Shown here: positions 53,677-61,825 of the stretch, one piece after another | Numbering within the stretch: the first letter of the stretch is position 1 | Layout of the letters: each line of letters starts with the position of its first letter | Assembly (NCBI RefSeq): GCF_023517775.1 | Contig: NZ_CP082904.1 | Coordinates: 2,914,001 to 2,978,000, forward strand | Length of the DNA: 64,000 bases | Reading direction: 5' to 3' | Source: Mixta hanseatica | GTDB lineage: Bacteria; Pseudomonadota; Gammaproteobacteria; Enterobacterales; Enterobacteriaceae | Position numbers and translations under genes: made by a program | The notes under the pieces: generated by a model | Told to the model about the DNA's origin: nothing | What the model saw: only the letters and a program-made list of their open reading frames with translations | Databases searched by the model: none

Positions 53677-54542
53677 ATCATTATCTCGGTACCCGCATGC
53701 TTTTCCCATGCTCTGGCTGCTGCTGATAAACCTTGTTCATTGATTGGTTTATTAGCCGAATATATGAGGGTCTTTTTATTAAAAGGAGCATATATATTAT
53801 CTGTAACTTCTACCCTGTCTCTGGCAATTTTTACCGCAGAGCTTCCTTCGCCGAGCCCCATCCGGCCCATAGTCAGGCCAGCGGCAACAGAAGCGCCCGC
53901 AATCAGCAGGCCTTTGGCCTGGTCAGACATCATCTGGTCATAACCGGCGGGCGCCTCGCCTCCCAGCTATTGCGCGGCCTGCCTGAACCCTTCAGGGTTG
54001 CCGTTATACATCCCCCCTGCCGCCAGCAGCCGTCCGGCAGCTTTGCTGTTAATGGTGCTCAGCGGCGCGGGCTGCTTTGTTTGCGCCTGGCGGGCAGGTG
54101 TGGGACGCGGTTTTCCGCCCCGTTTGCTGTAGTCGCGGCGGGTAACTGACCGGTTATATTCCCGGATAATATCCCGCGCCCCGTCAAACTTAAACGCCAG
54201 CCGGTCGCGGCAAATCAGTGCGCCCTGCTCATCAATATAGAACAGCGATCCCTTTGAGAAAGCATAGCCGCCGAGCATCACCACCTCGCCGCTGAAGAGC
54301 ATTCTTTTCAGCTTTTCCCGCTCCCGTGGCCCGTGCGGCGGCGGCTGGTTGTTGTAACCGTTAAAGGCGCGCTCATGCATATTAATCAGCTGAAAACCGA
54401 AATGCATACGATCGTCAAATACATATTTACTGTCGACTTTCGGCCAGGCAAAAACAGGCCTGATGATTTCCTCGTATCTTTCAGGCGCCAAATCGTCACG
54501 CGGCAGGTAATAAAGATCGGTTCCGGGCAGGCTGAAGCTCAT
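53673..54542 (-). pseudogene. Toxin-like gene 1, broken by an amber codon, tip apparently shortened
   Basis: One 289-codon frame interrupted at codon 192 by TAG (plus-strand base 53969; the intact copy has CAG). Residues 1-191 equal those of the intact gene at 56012-57103; after the stop the frame continues 'LGGEAPAGYDQMMSDQAKGLLIAGASVAAGLTMGR' and then a different 62-residue tip, ending 'NEQGLSAAARAWEKHAGTEIMI'. The 'GLxAAxRAxxKHxG' motif recalls the start of nuclease tips in Rhs/Cdi-type toxins, which normally continue for another 60-80 residues; here the frame ends at once, in the overlap with the small partner gene. Probably a displaced, disarmed cassette. Confidence 0.75.
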
Positions 54543-54592
54543 ACATCATATCCTTATGATGGAAATAGCGAGATAAACAATTGCACATTCCG
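53902..54592. repeat. 691-bp repeat, copy 1 (conserved toxin N-terminal coding segment)
   Basis: Matches 56463-57153 over 691 bases with only two differences (53969, which creates the amber codon, and 54252). On both sides identity drops sharply. It covers codons ~1-214 of the toxin-like gene and 50 bases upstream. Confidence 0.93.
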
Positions 54593-55137
54593 CCGGGTGG
54601 TTTAAGCGGAAAATATTTTAACTTTAGCTGGTTATTGGATTAACTACAATGAATCCGTTAATGGTTTCCGGCGAATTGCCACGTTCCCAGCCATATAAGG
54701 CGTCGCAATTTTAAAAGATGATTAAATTGCGGAATCTTGCGCTGTTAAATATAGCAAATTCAAAATTTGATAAAGCTATCCGTTACAATGACGGACACGC
54801 CTGAACAACAAGTGAAATTAAAAGATAGCGAAAAGTGCAGACGAGAGTTTTCACGTTAGCCGGAACGATTAATGACTAAACGCAAATACAATTTTTATGC
54901 TGGCTTATCCGCCAGCAGTTATAAGCAGGCAAGAGCCGGAAATCTTCTACCGTTTTATAGCGGTTATAATCCCAGCTCACTAAGGCCTGGGTGATCATCA
55001 GGACGGCATCGAGGCAGCCAGAAATAGTTACGCTCGTCTTCGCGAACAGGCAGGTCATTTATACTGGCGTAGCAGAAGTAAAACAGAAAAGGCAGCTCAG
55101 AAAAAGTGCGGGCCGGATAACCAGCCCGCAGTAAAGA
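54593..55137. other. Repeat-unit spacer, copy 1
   Basis: Related to 57154-57579 but diverged, with about 120 extra bases (about 54930-55070) absent from copy 2. It holds a 23-codon plus-strand frame (54788-54859, MTDTPEQQVKLKDSEK...) whose counterpart exists in copy 2, and a second shared start 'MTKRKYNFYAGL' at 54872. On the minus strand the extra segment reads '...[18 protein letters not shown]' to a stop, a protein-like fragment I cannot assign. A degraded copy of the purF terminator hairpin is at 55108-55129. No gene is called. Confidence 0.5.
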
Positions 55138-55430
55138 TTAACCTTCGTTGTGCATTTCGAGGCTTTCCACCTCGTTCTGACGCGCCAGCGCTTTAGCATC
55201 GTCATTGCGCAGCGATTGCAGATACTCCAGATATTGCAGATCGACATCTTTCGTCACGTAAATGCCGTTAAATACTGAACATTCAAACTGTTCAATATCC
55301 GGGTTCTCTTCGCGAACCGCTTCGATCAGATCGTCGAGATCCTAGAAGATCAGCGCATCGGCTTTAATCAGCTGGCGAATCTCTTTCACTTAACGACCGT
55401 GAGCAATCAGCTCGGTGACGCTCGGCATAT
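55138..55430 (-). pseudogene. Duplicated 3' end of purF, decayed
   Basis: About 293 bases matching the last ~97 codons of purF (57580-57872). The first 176 bases from the stop codon are identical; differences then accumulate away from it. Two premature stops are present: CAG to TAG (plus strand 55343 region) and GAA-type codon to TAA (55390-55392 region), so it encodes nothing useful. It marks the junction of the tandem duplication that produced the two toxin cassettes. Beyond 55430 there is no similarity to purF. Confidence 0.9.
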
Positions 55431-55562
55431 ACACAGCGTCCGCCCGACCCCAAACGAACTGAAATCAGCACAGCCGCCGTCCCGCCGTCGAGAAAATGGA
55501 ACCGCCGATAAACTCTGCCCGCCATCGGACGAAACCAAAGCATCACACCAAACGCATTATAT

Positions 55563-56000
55563 TCAAATTGAAAGCGCTAACCTGGATAGCAAAATTTTTT
55601 CCTGCGCAACTTCATATAGGCCATCAAACAAAAACAAACATCCATCATTCTCTAACACGCTAAACCCTTCATTCCCGCACGCAAAATAGACACCAATACT
55701 TCCCTCTTCAATCCCTTCTAATTTGTATTCATAAATATCAGTTATTTTTTTGCCAACGTAACCGGATAATTGAATAGCTGTCTGTATTGGGTAAGCAAAC
55801 TCATCTTCAATATCTTTAACATCCAGAAGTGCAGGCTCTTTTTTTTCAAGTGTCCAGGTTAAAGTGCCTTCATCAATGCTTAACGATACCCAACCAGAAG
55901 CAGAAAGCTGAAAAAACAATACAAGTATCCGACAAACCAATTCATCCTTTATAAAAAAAGAACGAAACCTGAAACCTCTAAAAAATTCATTAATCACCAT
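55563..56000 (-). CDS. Putative immunity protein 2
   Basis: 145 residues, starts MVINEFFRGFRFRSFFIKDE, acidic (pI low by eye), soluble. Strong ribosome site AAAGGAG overlapping the toxin stop region, ATG 11 bases after the toxin stop. Unrelated to the 79-residue gene at the equivalent place in the other cassette, as expected of tip-specific immunity proteins. I do not recognise a named family. The 132 bases downstream (55431-55562) hold nothing identifiable before the purF fragment. Confidence 0.75.
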   Translation of the reverse strand: MVINEFFRGFRFRSFFIKDELVCRILVLFFQLSASGWVSLSIDEGTLTWTLEKKEPALLDVKDIEDEFAYPIQTAIQLSGYVGKKITDIYEYKLEGIEEGSIGVYFACGNEGFSVLENDGCLFLFDGLYEVAQEKILLSRLALSI

Positions 56001-56011
56001 ACCGCTCTCCT

Positions 56012-57103
56012 TTAAAATTTCGATGACCTTTCAGGAATTAAGGTATCAAAATCATATTTACTTTCAGATAAAACCCTTAAACTTACGGTACTGTTTGTCT
56101 TTTCACTAAAGATATGGATTAAATCATACTTACCCCGGACAGAGGAACTAGGGATGATCATGCTGATCTGAGTTGCGTTTTCTAAGGTTTCTTTTACTGT
56201 TTTTTTTGCCTGCTCAATGCCAGCTTTACCTGGCGCATAAGGTAAACGTCCTTGTCCAATCTTTTTTCCTAACTTTTTGTCGAGATTTGCTGATTGTGTT
56301 AAAAGAAAATCATTAATATTACCCAAGTTTTTAAGTTTTACGCATCCTCTTTCAACTTTCTTCAGAGCGTCAACCGCTGCACTCTTCGTTTTCATAGTAG
56401 AGTGAACAACCCCGGAAGATATTCTTCCCATCGTTAAGCCAGCGGCGACAGAAGCCCCAGCCATCAGCAGGCCTTTGGCCTGGTCAGACATCATCTGGTC
56501 ATAACCGGCGGGCGCCTCGCCTCCCAGCTGTTGCGCGGCCTGCCTGAACCCTTCAGGGTTGCCGTTATACATCCCCCCTGCCGCCAGCAGCCGTCCGGCA
56601 GCTTTGCTGTTAATGGTGCTCAGCGGCGCGGGCTGCTTTGTTTGCGCCTGGCGGGCAGGTGTGGGACGCGGTTTTCCGCCCCGTTTGCTGTAGTCGCGGC
56701 GGGTAACTGACCGGTTATATTCCCGGATAATATCCCGCGCCCCGTCAAACTTAAACGCCAGCCGGTCGCGGCAAATCAGTGCGCCCTGCTCATCAATATA
56801 GAACAGCGATCCTTTTGAGAAAGCATAGCCGCCGAGCATCACCACCTCGCCGCTGAAGAGCATTCTTTTCAGCTTTTCCCGCTCCCGTGGCCCGTGCGGC
56901 GGCGGCTGGTTGTTGTAACCGTTAAAGGCGCGCTCATGCATATTAATCAGCTGAAAACCGAAATGCATACGATCGTCAAATACATATTTACTGTCGACTT
57001 TCGGCCAGGCAAAAACAGGCCTGATGATTTCCTCGTATCTTTCAGGCGCCAAATCGTCACGCGGCAGGTAATAAAGATCGGTTCCGGGCAGGCTGAAGCT
57101 CAT
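56012..57103 (-). CDS. Polymorphic-toxin-like protein with unrecognised N-terminal domain and variable C-terminal tip
   Basis: 363 residues. Residues 1-135: a conserved domain (MSFSLPGTDLYYLPRDD...) I cannot assign; 136-165: basic/proline linker ('RGGKPRPTPARQAQTKQPAP'); 166-205: 'AAGRLLAAGGMYNGNPEGF'; 211-227: glycine/alanine-rich hydrophobic stretch; 229-363: a Lys-rich tip ending 'SVRGKYDLIHIFSEKTNS' ... 'YDFDTLIPERSSKF', which differs wholly from the tip in the sister gene. No Sec signal, PAAR, VgrG or Rhs repeats are visible, so delivery is unknown; a T6SS cargo effector or an orphan tip is possible. Followed directly by a putative immunity gene. Toxic activity is inferred from architecture only. 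Confidence 0.7.
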   Translation of the reverse strand: MSFSLPGTDLYYLPRDDLAPERYEEIIRPVFAWPKVDSKYVFDDRMHFGFQLINMHERAFNGYNNQPPPHGPREREKLKRMLFSGEVVMLGGYAFSKGSLFYIDEQGALICRDRLAFKFDGARDIIREYNRSVTRRDYSKRGGKPRPTPARQAQTKQPAPLSTINSKAAGRLLAAGGMYNGNPEGFRQAAQQLGGEAPAGYDQMMSDQAKGLLMAGASVAAGLTMGRISSGVVHSTMKTKSAAVDALKKVERGCVKLKNLGNINDFLLTQSANLDKKLGKKIGQGRLPYAPGKAGIEQAKKTVKETLENATQISMIIPSSSVRGKYDLIHIFSEKTNSTVSLRVLSESKYDFDTLIPERSSKF

Positions 57104-57153
57104 ACATCATATCCTTATGATGGAAATAGCGAGATAAACAATTGCACATTCCG
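56463..57153. repeat. 691-bp repeat, copy 2
   Basis: Partner of 53902-54592 (689 of 691 bases equal). The boundary at the 3' side falls where the toxin tips start to differ; just beyond, both copies still encode 'AGASVAAGLTMGR' but with many synonymous differences, marking a recombination edge. Confidence 0.93.
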
Positions 57154-57540
57154 ACCGGTGGTTCAAGCAGAAAATGCTTTAAATTCAGCCCATTAACAGA
57201 TTAACTATAATGAATCCGTTAATGGTTTCCGGCGAATTGGCACGTTCCCAGCCATATAAAGCGTCGCAATTTTAAAAGATGATTAAATTGCGGCATCTTG
57301 CGTCGAAAAATATAACCAGAGAGGACACAGGTAATGCCAACCATTAAAATAACAGACATGCCTGCACAACAAGTGAAATTAAAAAAATAGCGAAAAGTGC
57401 AGACGAGGGCATCACGTTAGCCAGTACGGTTAATGACTAAACGCGAATATAATTTTTATGCTGGCCTGCTAGCCAGCAGTTATAAACTGAGCGGCATGGG
57501 TCATGCGATAATGGCAGAAATAAAACAGAAAAGGCAGGAC
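57154..57540. other. Repeat-unit spacer, copy 2 (between purF and toxin gene 2)
   Basis: 387 bases, AT-rich, presumably with the promoter of the toxin-like gene. On the plus strand ATG 57334 has a fair ribosome site (AGAGGA) and an 18-residue frame (MPTIKITDMPAQQVKLKK) ending at 57390; relative to copy 1 one extra base shifts the frame. A second shared start, 'MTKREYNFYAGL', is at 57433 and its frame runs on into antisense purF. These may be remnants of a small gene once next to purF. Confidence 0.4.
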
Positions 57541-57571
57541 AGAAAAAGCGCGGGCCGGATAACCGGCCCGC
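57541..57571 (-). terminator. Rho-independent terminator of cvpA-purF
   Basis: Nine-base stem GCGGGCCGG/CCGGCCCGC (57550-57558 with 57563-57571), loop ATAA, followed on the minus strand by GCTTTTTCTG. Lies nine bases after the purF stop. Its decayed duplicate, with a stem mismatch, is at 55108-55129. Confidence 0.88.
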
Positions 57572-57579
57572 AGCGAAAA

Positions 57580-59097
57580 TTAACCTTCGTTGTGCATTTC
57601 GAGGCTTTCCACCTCGTTCTGACGCGCCAGCGCTTTAGCATCGTCATTGCGCAGCGATTGCAGATACTCCAGATATTGCAGATCGACATCTTTCGTCACG
57701 TAAATGCCGTTAAATACTGAACATTCAAACTGTTCAATATCCGGGTTCTCTTCGCGCACCGCTTCGATCAGATCGTCGAGATTCTGGAAGATCAGCGCAT
57801 CGGCTTTAATCAGCTGGCGAATCTCTTCCACTTCCCGACCGTGTGCGATCAGTTCCGTAGCGCTCGGCATATCGATGCCATAGACGTTCGGAAAACGGAT
57901 TTCTGGTGCGGCAGAGGCCAGATAGACCTTCTTCGCGCCCGCTTCACGCGCCATCTCAATGATCTGTTCCGAGGTGGTGCCGCGTACGATGGAGTCATCC
58001 ACCAGCAGGACATTCTTATCACGGAATTCGGCGCGGTTGGCATTCAGTTTACGGCGCACCGCGTTACGACGCAGCTGCTGACCCGGCATGATAAAGGTAC
58101 GGCCAACGTAGCGGTTTTTCACAAAGCCCTGACGGTAAGGCTTATCAAGGATGCGGGCGATTTCCAGCGCCACGTCGGTGGAAGTTTCCGGGATAGGGAT
58201 CACCACATCAATATCTAAATCTTCCCACTCGCGGGCGATTTTCGCGCCCAGCTTGGTGCCCATGCGGACGCGGGCGCTGTAGACCGAAATCTTATCGAGG
58301 AAAGAGTCCGGGCGCGCAAAATAGACATATTCAAACAGGCACGGGTTATTGCGCGGGTTTTCAGCGCATTGGCGGGTGTAGAGCTGACCGTTAACGGTGA
58401 TATAGACCGCTTCGCCCGGCGCCACGTCGCGCAGAAACTCAAAGCCCAGCGTATCCAGCGCCACGCTTTCCGAAGCGACCATATACTCGGTGCGGCCTTC
58501 AGCCAGATCGCGTTTGCCCATCACTAACGGACGAATACCGTTAGGATCGCGGAAGGCGACCATGCCATGCCCGATAATCATCGCCACGCAGGCGTAGGCG
58601 CCGCGCACCTGCTGATGTACAGCGGCCACGGCAGAGAAGATATCGTCCGCTTCCAGCGGGTGGTGCGGACAGCGATCCAGCTCCTGAGCGAAGATATTCA
58701 GCAGAATTTCAGAATCGGAGGTGGTATTCACGTGACGGCGACCGCTTTCAAACAGCTGTTTACGCAGCTCGTGCGCATTGGTCAGGTTGCCGTTGTGGGC
58801 CAGGGTAATACCGTACGGGGAGTTGACGTAGAAAGGCTGCGCTTCGGACGCGCTGGAGCTACCGGCGGTAGGGTAACGCACATGACCGATGCCCATATTG
58901 CCCTGCAAACGCTGCATATGGCGTGCTTCGAACACATCGTTGACCAGCCCGTTCGCCTTACGCAGACGGAAACAGTTCAGCGCATCGATGGTACAAATGC
59001 CTGCGGCATCCTGCCCACGGTGCTGCAGCACCGTTAACGCGTCATAAATCGACTGGTTGACCGGCATAAAACCGGTGATACCGACAATACCGCACAT
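57580..59097 (-). CDS. purF: Amidophosphoribosyltransferase
   Basis: 505 residues; first step of purine synthesis (PRPP plus glutamine to phosphoribosylamine). N-terminal Ntn-hydrolase glutaminase with Cys2 ('MCGIVGI') exposed after Met removal; C-terminal phosphoribosyltransferase with the PRPP loop '[17 protein letters not shown]' at about residues 361-377. The sequence is intact to the normal C-terminus, so the neighbouring insertion did not damage it. Follows cvpA by 36 bases and is under PurR control at cvpA. ubiX is no longer downstream. Confidence 0.97.
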   Translation of the reverse strand: MCGIVGITGFMPVNQSIYDALTVLQHRGQDAAGICTIDALNCFRLRKANGLVNDVFEARHMQRLQGNMGIGHVRYPTAGSSSASEAQPFYVNSPYGITLAHNGNLTNAHELRKQLFESGRRHVNTTSDSEILLNIFAQELDRCPHHPLEADDIFSAVAAVHQQVRGAYACVAMIIGHGMVAFRDPNGIRPLVMGKRDLAEGRTEYMVASESVALDTLGFEFLRDVAPGEAVYITVNGQLYTRQCAENPRNNPCLFEYVYFARPDSFLDKISVYSARVRMGTKLGAKIAREWEDLDIDVVIPIPETSTDVALEIARILDKPYRQGFVKNRYVGRTFIMPGQQLRRNAVRRKLNANRAEFRDKNVLLVDDSIVRGTTSEQIIEMAREAGAKKVYLASAAPEIRFPNVYGIDMPSATELIAHGREVEEIRQLIKADALIFQNLDDLIEAVREENPDIEQFECSVFNGIYVTKDVDLQYLEYLQSLRNDDAKALARQNEVESLEMHNEG

Positions 59098-59133
59098 GTT
59101 GTCATATCCTCATTGGCCGCACACCCGGCGCGA

Positions 59134-59619
59134 TTACCGGGGCAAAAAACTCGACGTGCTTTGCAGATAGTCAAAGAACCATCTGATGATGTAACTGAAC
59201 TCAGGAATCAGTTGAGACTGTTGCCAGTCCGGGCTTTTGGGAAAGCCGGTAAAGGTATCGAGGAAGAACAGCATCGCTGAAACGATTAGCACGCCGCGCA
59301 GCGCCCCGAAGCAGACACCCAGTACTCTGTCGGTTCCCGACAAACCCGTTTTTTCGACCAGCGAGCCAATCACATAGTTCACTATCGCTCCGACAATCAG
59401 GGTAGCGATAAAGAGCACTGCGATAGCGATGCCGTTGCGCACCAGCTGATCGTCAAATCCGGTGAACCAGACAGCAAGGAAGGGATAGTAATGACTGGCA
59501 ACAAAGAATGCGCATCCCCAGGTGATAAGAGATAAAGCTTCCCGAACAAACCCACGGATCAGGCTGACAAGAGCAGAAAAACTAACAATCCCAATGATGA
59601 CGTAATCTATCCAGACCAT
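59134..59619 (-). CDS. cvpA: CvpA inner-membrane protein (colicin V production protein family)
   Basis: 161 residues (E. coli 162), four transmembrane helices starting 'MVWIDYVIIGIVSFSALVSLIRGFVREALSL'. Needed for colicin V export and, in enteric pathogens, for bile resistance; molecular role unsettled. ATG 59619 with GGAAGAG three bases upstream; the frame extends to 59730 but the added residues cover the promoter and PurR box. First gene of cvpA-purF. Confidence 0.95.
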   Translation of the reverse strand: MVWIDYVIIGIVSFSALVSLIRGFVREALSLITWGCAFFVASHYYPFLAVWFTGFDDQLVRNGIAIAVLFIATLIVGAIVNYVIGSLVEKTGLSGTDRVLGVCFGALRGVLIVSAMLFFLDTFTGFPKSPDWQQSQLIPEFSYIIRWFFDYLQSTSSFLPR

Positions 59620-59662
59620 GAACTCTTCCAGCGACAATGCCCCTGCATCCAGTTCGGGGCGC

Positions 59663-59691
59663 ATTCTAACAGAAAAAGAAAACGTTTGCGT
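59663..59691 (-). promoter_or_regulatory. PurR box and -10 element of the cvpA-purF promoter
   Basis: Minus-strand ACGCAAACGTTTTCTT (59691 down to 59676) matches the PurR consensus ACGCAAACGTTTTCNT completely. TAGAAT (59668-59663) follows as -10 element, so the repressor would cover the -35 region. PurR with hypoxanthine/guanine represses this operon in E. coli. Confidence 0.9.
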
Positions 59692-59795
59692 AGCGTTTTC
59701 CCCATCACATAAAAATAAAAAATCGGCCAAAAAAATGCAGCGGAGACAGGCGCAGCGGCAAAACCCGGTACGGGATCCGCTGCTGCGCCCATTGC

Positions 59796-60494
59796 TTAAC
59801 GCGCGCTATAAGGCTTAACTACGCCGCTCAGTCCAGAGAGGCTTTTCAGTTCGCCTACCGCCGACTGCATTTTCGCCTTCGAGGCATCCGGGCCGACATA
59901 GATGCGAGTAATCTGCCCCTGTACCGGCGTTGAGGGCACGGTAAAGGCGCGGTAACCGGAAAGACGCAGCTGTGCCACGATCTCATTCACTTTCGCGGCA
60001 TTTTTCAGCGCGCCGAGTTGCACCACATAAGCCTGCCCGGTCGGCGCCGTTTGTTCTACCGGCTTTGGCTGTTCTACCGGTTTCGGCTTCGGCGTTTCTA
60101 CCGGCTTCGGTTTAGGTGGTTCCACCGCTTTGGGCTTCGGCTGTTCCGTGTTTACTTTCGGCGGCGATTGCACCACCGGCGGCGGAGCAACTACCGATGG
60201 CGCGCTGTTATGCTGCGGTACAGCCGCGCCGTTATCGCCCGACTGCTGCGGACGATTGCTGCCGCCCCCGATCGCCGCGCCTGCGCCCTCTGGCGGCTGC
60301 GAAGGCAGCGACTGCGTGACCGGCGGCACCATATCGCTATCCTGCTGATCGTCCGGCTTCGGCACCAGCGGGATCGCCGCGAATTCTTCTTTATAATGTT
60401 TTTTTTTGCCGTCAAGCAGGCCTGGCAGCACAATGACGCCAACGGCGACCAGAATGACCGTGCCGACTAAGCGGTTCTGAAACTTACTTGCCAC
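59796..60494 (-). CDS. dedD: DedD, SPOR-domain cell-division protein
   Basis: 232 residues: cytoplasmic start, one transmembrane helix (about residues 9-27, 'LVGTVILVAVGVIVLPGLLDG'), a long proline-rich periplasmic linker with repeats of the KPKPVE type (about 120-155), and a C-terminal SPOR domain (about 157-232, 'AYVVQLGALKNAAKVNEIVAQL') that binds septal denuded peptidoglycan. GTG 60494 follows GAAGGG and matches the E. coli N-terminus 'ASKFQNRLVGT'; it overlaps the end of folC by 11 bases. Confidence 0.94.
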   Translation of the reverse strand: MASKFQNRLVGTVILVAVGVIVLPGLLDGKKKHYKEEFAAIPLVPKPDDQQDSDMVPPVTQSLPSQPPEGAGAAIGGGSNRPQQSGDNGAAVPQHNSAPSVVAPPPVVQSPPKVNTEQPKPKAVEPPKPKPVETPKPKPVEQPKPVEQTAPTGQAYVVQLGALKNAAKVNEIVAQLRLSGYRAFTVPSTPVQGQITRIYVGPDASKAKMQSAVGELKSLSGLSGVVKPYSAR

Positions 60495-61758
60495 TGCCCT
60501 TCTCCGTATCCATCGCTTCCATGACCTGTGCCACGGTATGGAAAGATCCACATACCAGCACAATATCCTGCTCAGCTGCCTGCTGCATGGCGGCCTGCCA
60601 TGCAGCGGTAACAGAACCAAAGGCATGCGCCCGATCCGTTTGCAGCTCGGCCATCAGCTGTTCAGCGCTGGCGCCGCGCGGGCCTTCCAACGGCGCTAAA
60701 TACCAGCAATCCACCTGCGGAGCCAGAGACGCCAGGGTACCGGCAATATCTTTATCATGCAACATGCCCACCACCGCATGCACCTGTCCCGTTTTCGGCA
60801 ACTGCGCCAGCCGTCCGGCCAGATAGCCTGCGGCATGCGGGTTGTGCGCCACGTCCAGAATCACCCGCGGCTGCTGCGCCACGGTTTGAAAGCGTCCCGG
60901 CAGCACCGCTTTATCCAGATGCTGACGAATAATCGCTTCACTGACCTGCAGCCCGGAGGCACTTAACGCCGCCAGCGCCGTCGCCGCGTTAGGCAACGGC
61001 ACCTGCGGCAACGGCAGGTTTTCCAACGTGACGTGGGCATTACTGAAGCGCCAGCCGCTTTCCTGCGCCTGCCAGCTCCAGTCGCGCCCTACCTGCTGCA
61101 GCCCAGCGCCGGTTTCCTGCGCCACCTGAGCGATGCTTTGCGGCATATCAGGCTCGCCGACTACGGCAGGTTTGCCGGCCCGGAAAACGCCCGCCTTTTC
61201 GCGGCCGATGCTTTCACGATCCGGACCCAGCCAGTCGGTATGGTCCAGCGCGATGCTGGTGATCGCCGCCACATCCGCATCAACGATATTGGTGGCGTCC
61301 AGGCGACCGCCCAGCCCCACTTCCAGGATCACCACATCCAGCGCCGCCTGTTTAAATAGCTGCAGCGCCGAAAGCGTACTGAATTCAAAATAGGTCAGCG
61401 AGGTGTCGCCGCGTCCCGCTTCGATAGCGGCAAAGCTGGCGCTATGCGCCGCTTCCGGCAGCTCATCGCCCTGAATGCGCACCCGTTCGGTATAGCGCAG
61501 CAGGTGCGGCGAGCTATATACGCCCACGCGATAACCGGCGGCCATCAGCAGCGTTTCCAGCGTACGGCAGGTGGTGCCTTTGCCGTTAGTGCCGGCAACG
61601 GTGAAAACAAAGGGGGCGGGTTTTAACAGCTCGAGCGTGCGGGCTACGCGAGCTACACGCGTCAGTCCGAGATCGATGGCCTGCGTATGCAGACGCTCAA
61701 GATAATAAAGCCACGCGGCCAGAGGCGACGTGGCTTGAGGAAGGTGAAGATTTTCCAT
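60484..61758 (-). CDS. folC: Dihydrofolate synthase / folylpolyglutamate synthase
   Basis: 424 residues, Mur-ligase-like ATPase. P-loop 'GTNGKGTT' at residues 56-63, 'LEVGLGGRLDATN' and 'LDVAHNPHAAGYL' are family signatures. Adds glutamate to dihydropteroate and extends the polyglutamate tail. Between accD and dedD on the same strand. Confidence 0.96.
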   Translation of the reverse strand: MENLHLPQATSPLAAWLYYLERLHTQAIDLGLTRVARVARTLELLKPAPFVFTVAGTNGKGTTCRTLETLLMAAGYRVGVYSSPHLLRYTERVRIQGDELPEAAHSASFAAIEAGRGDTSLTYFEFSTLSALQLFKQAALDVVILEVGLGGRLDATNIVDADVAAITSIALDHTDWLGPDRESIGREKAGVFRAGKPAVVGEPDMPQSIAQVAQETGAGLQQVGRDWSWQAQESGWRFSNAHVTLENLPLPQVPLPNAATALAALSASGLQVSEAIIRQHLDKAVLPGRFQTVAQQPRVILDVAHNPHAAGYLAGRLAQLPKTGQVHAVVGMLHDKDIAGTLASLAPQVDCWYLAPLEGPRGASAEQLMAELQTDRAHAFGSVTAAWQAAMQQAAEQDIVLVCGSFHTVAQVMEAMDTEKGSGK

Positions 61759-61790
61759 GGATCCCGTTCACAAAGTTACGGTTCATTGGT

Positions 61791-61816
61791 GAAAGGCGCC
61801 GTGCAAGACGCCTTTC
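61791..61816 (-). terminator. Hairpin between accD and folC (weak terminator/attenuator)
   Basis: GAAAGGCG/CGCCTTTC (61791-61798 with 61809-61816), ten-base loop, nine bases after the accD stop. No T run follows on the minus strand, so read-through into folC is likely. Confidence 0.4.
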
Positions 61817-61825
61817 CATCATCTG

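Noticed and set aside
54876..55058. 60-codon minus-strand frame in the copy-1 spacer
   Set aside because: Composition is not protein-like; a different minus-strand frame there ([14 protein letters not shown]...) looks better but has no start or ribosome site.
57433..57720. 95-codon plus-strand frame starting MTKREYNFYAGL
   Set aside because: Most of it runs through the purF terminator and antisense to purF; only its first ~20 codons are shared with the other repeat, so it was not called as a gene.
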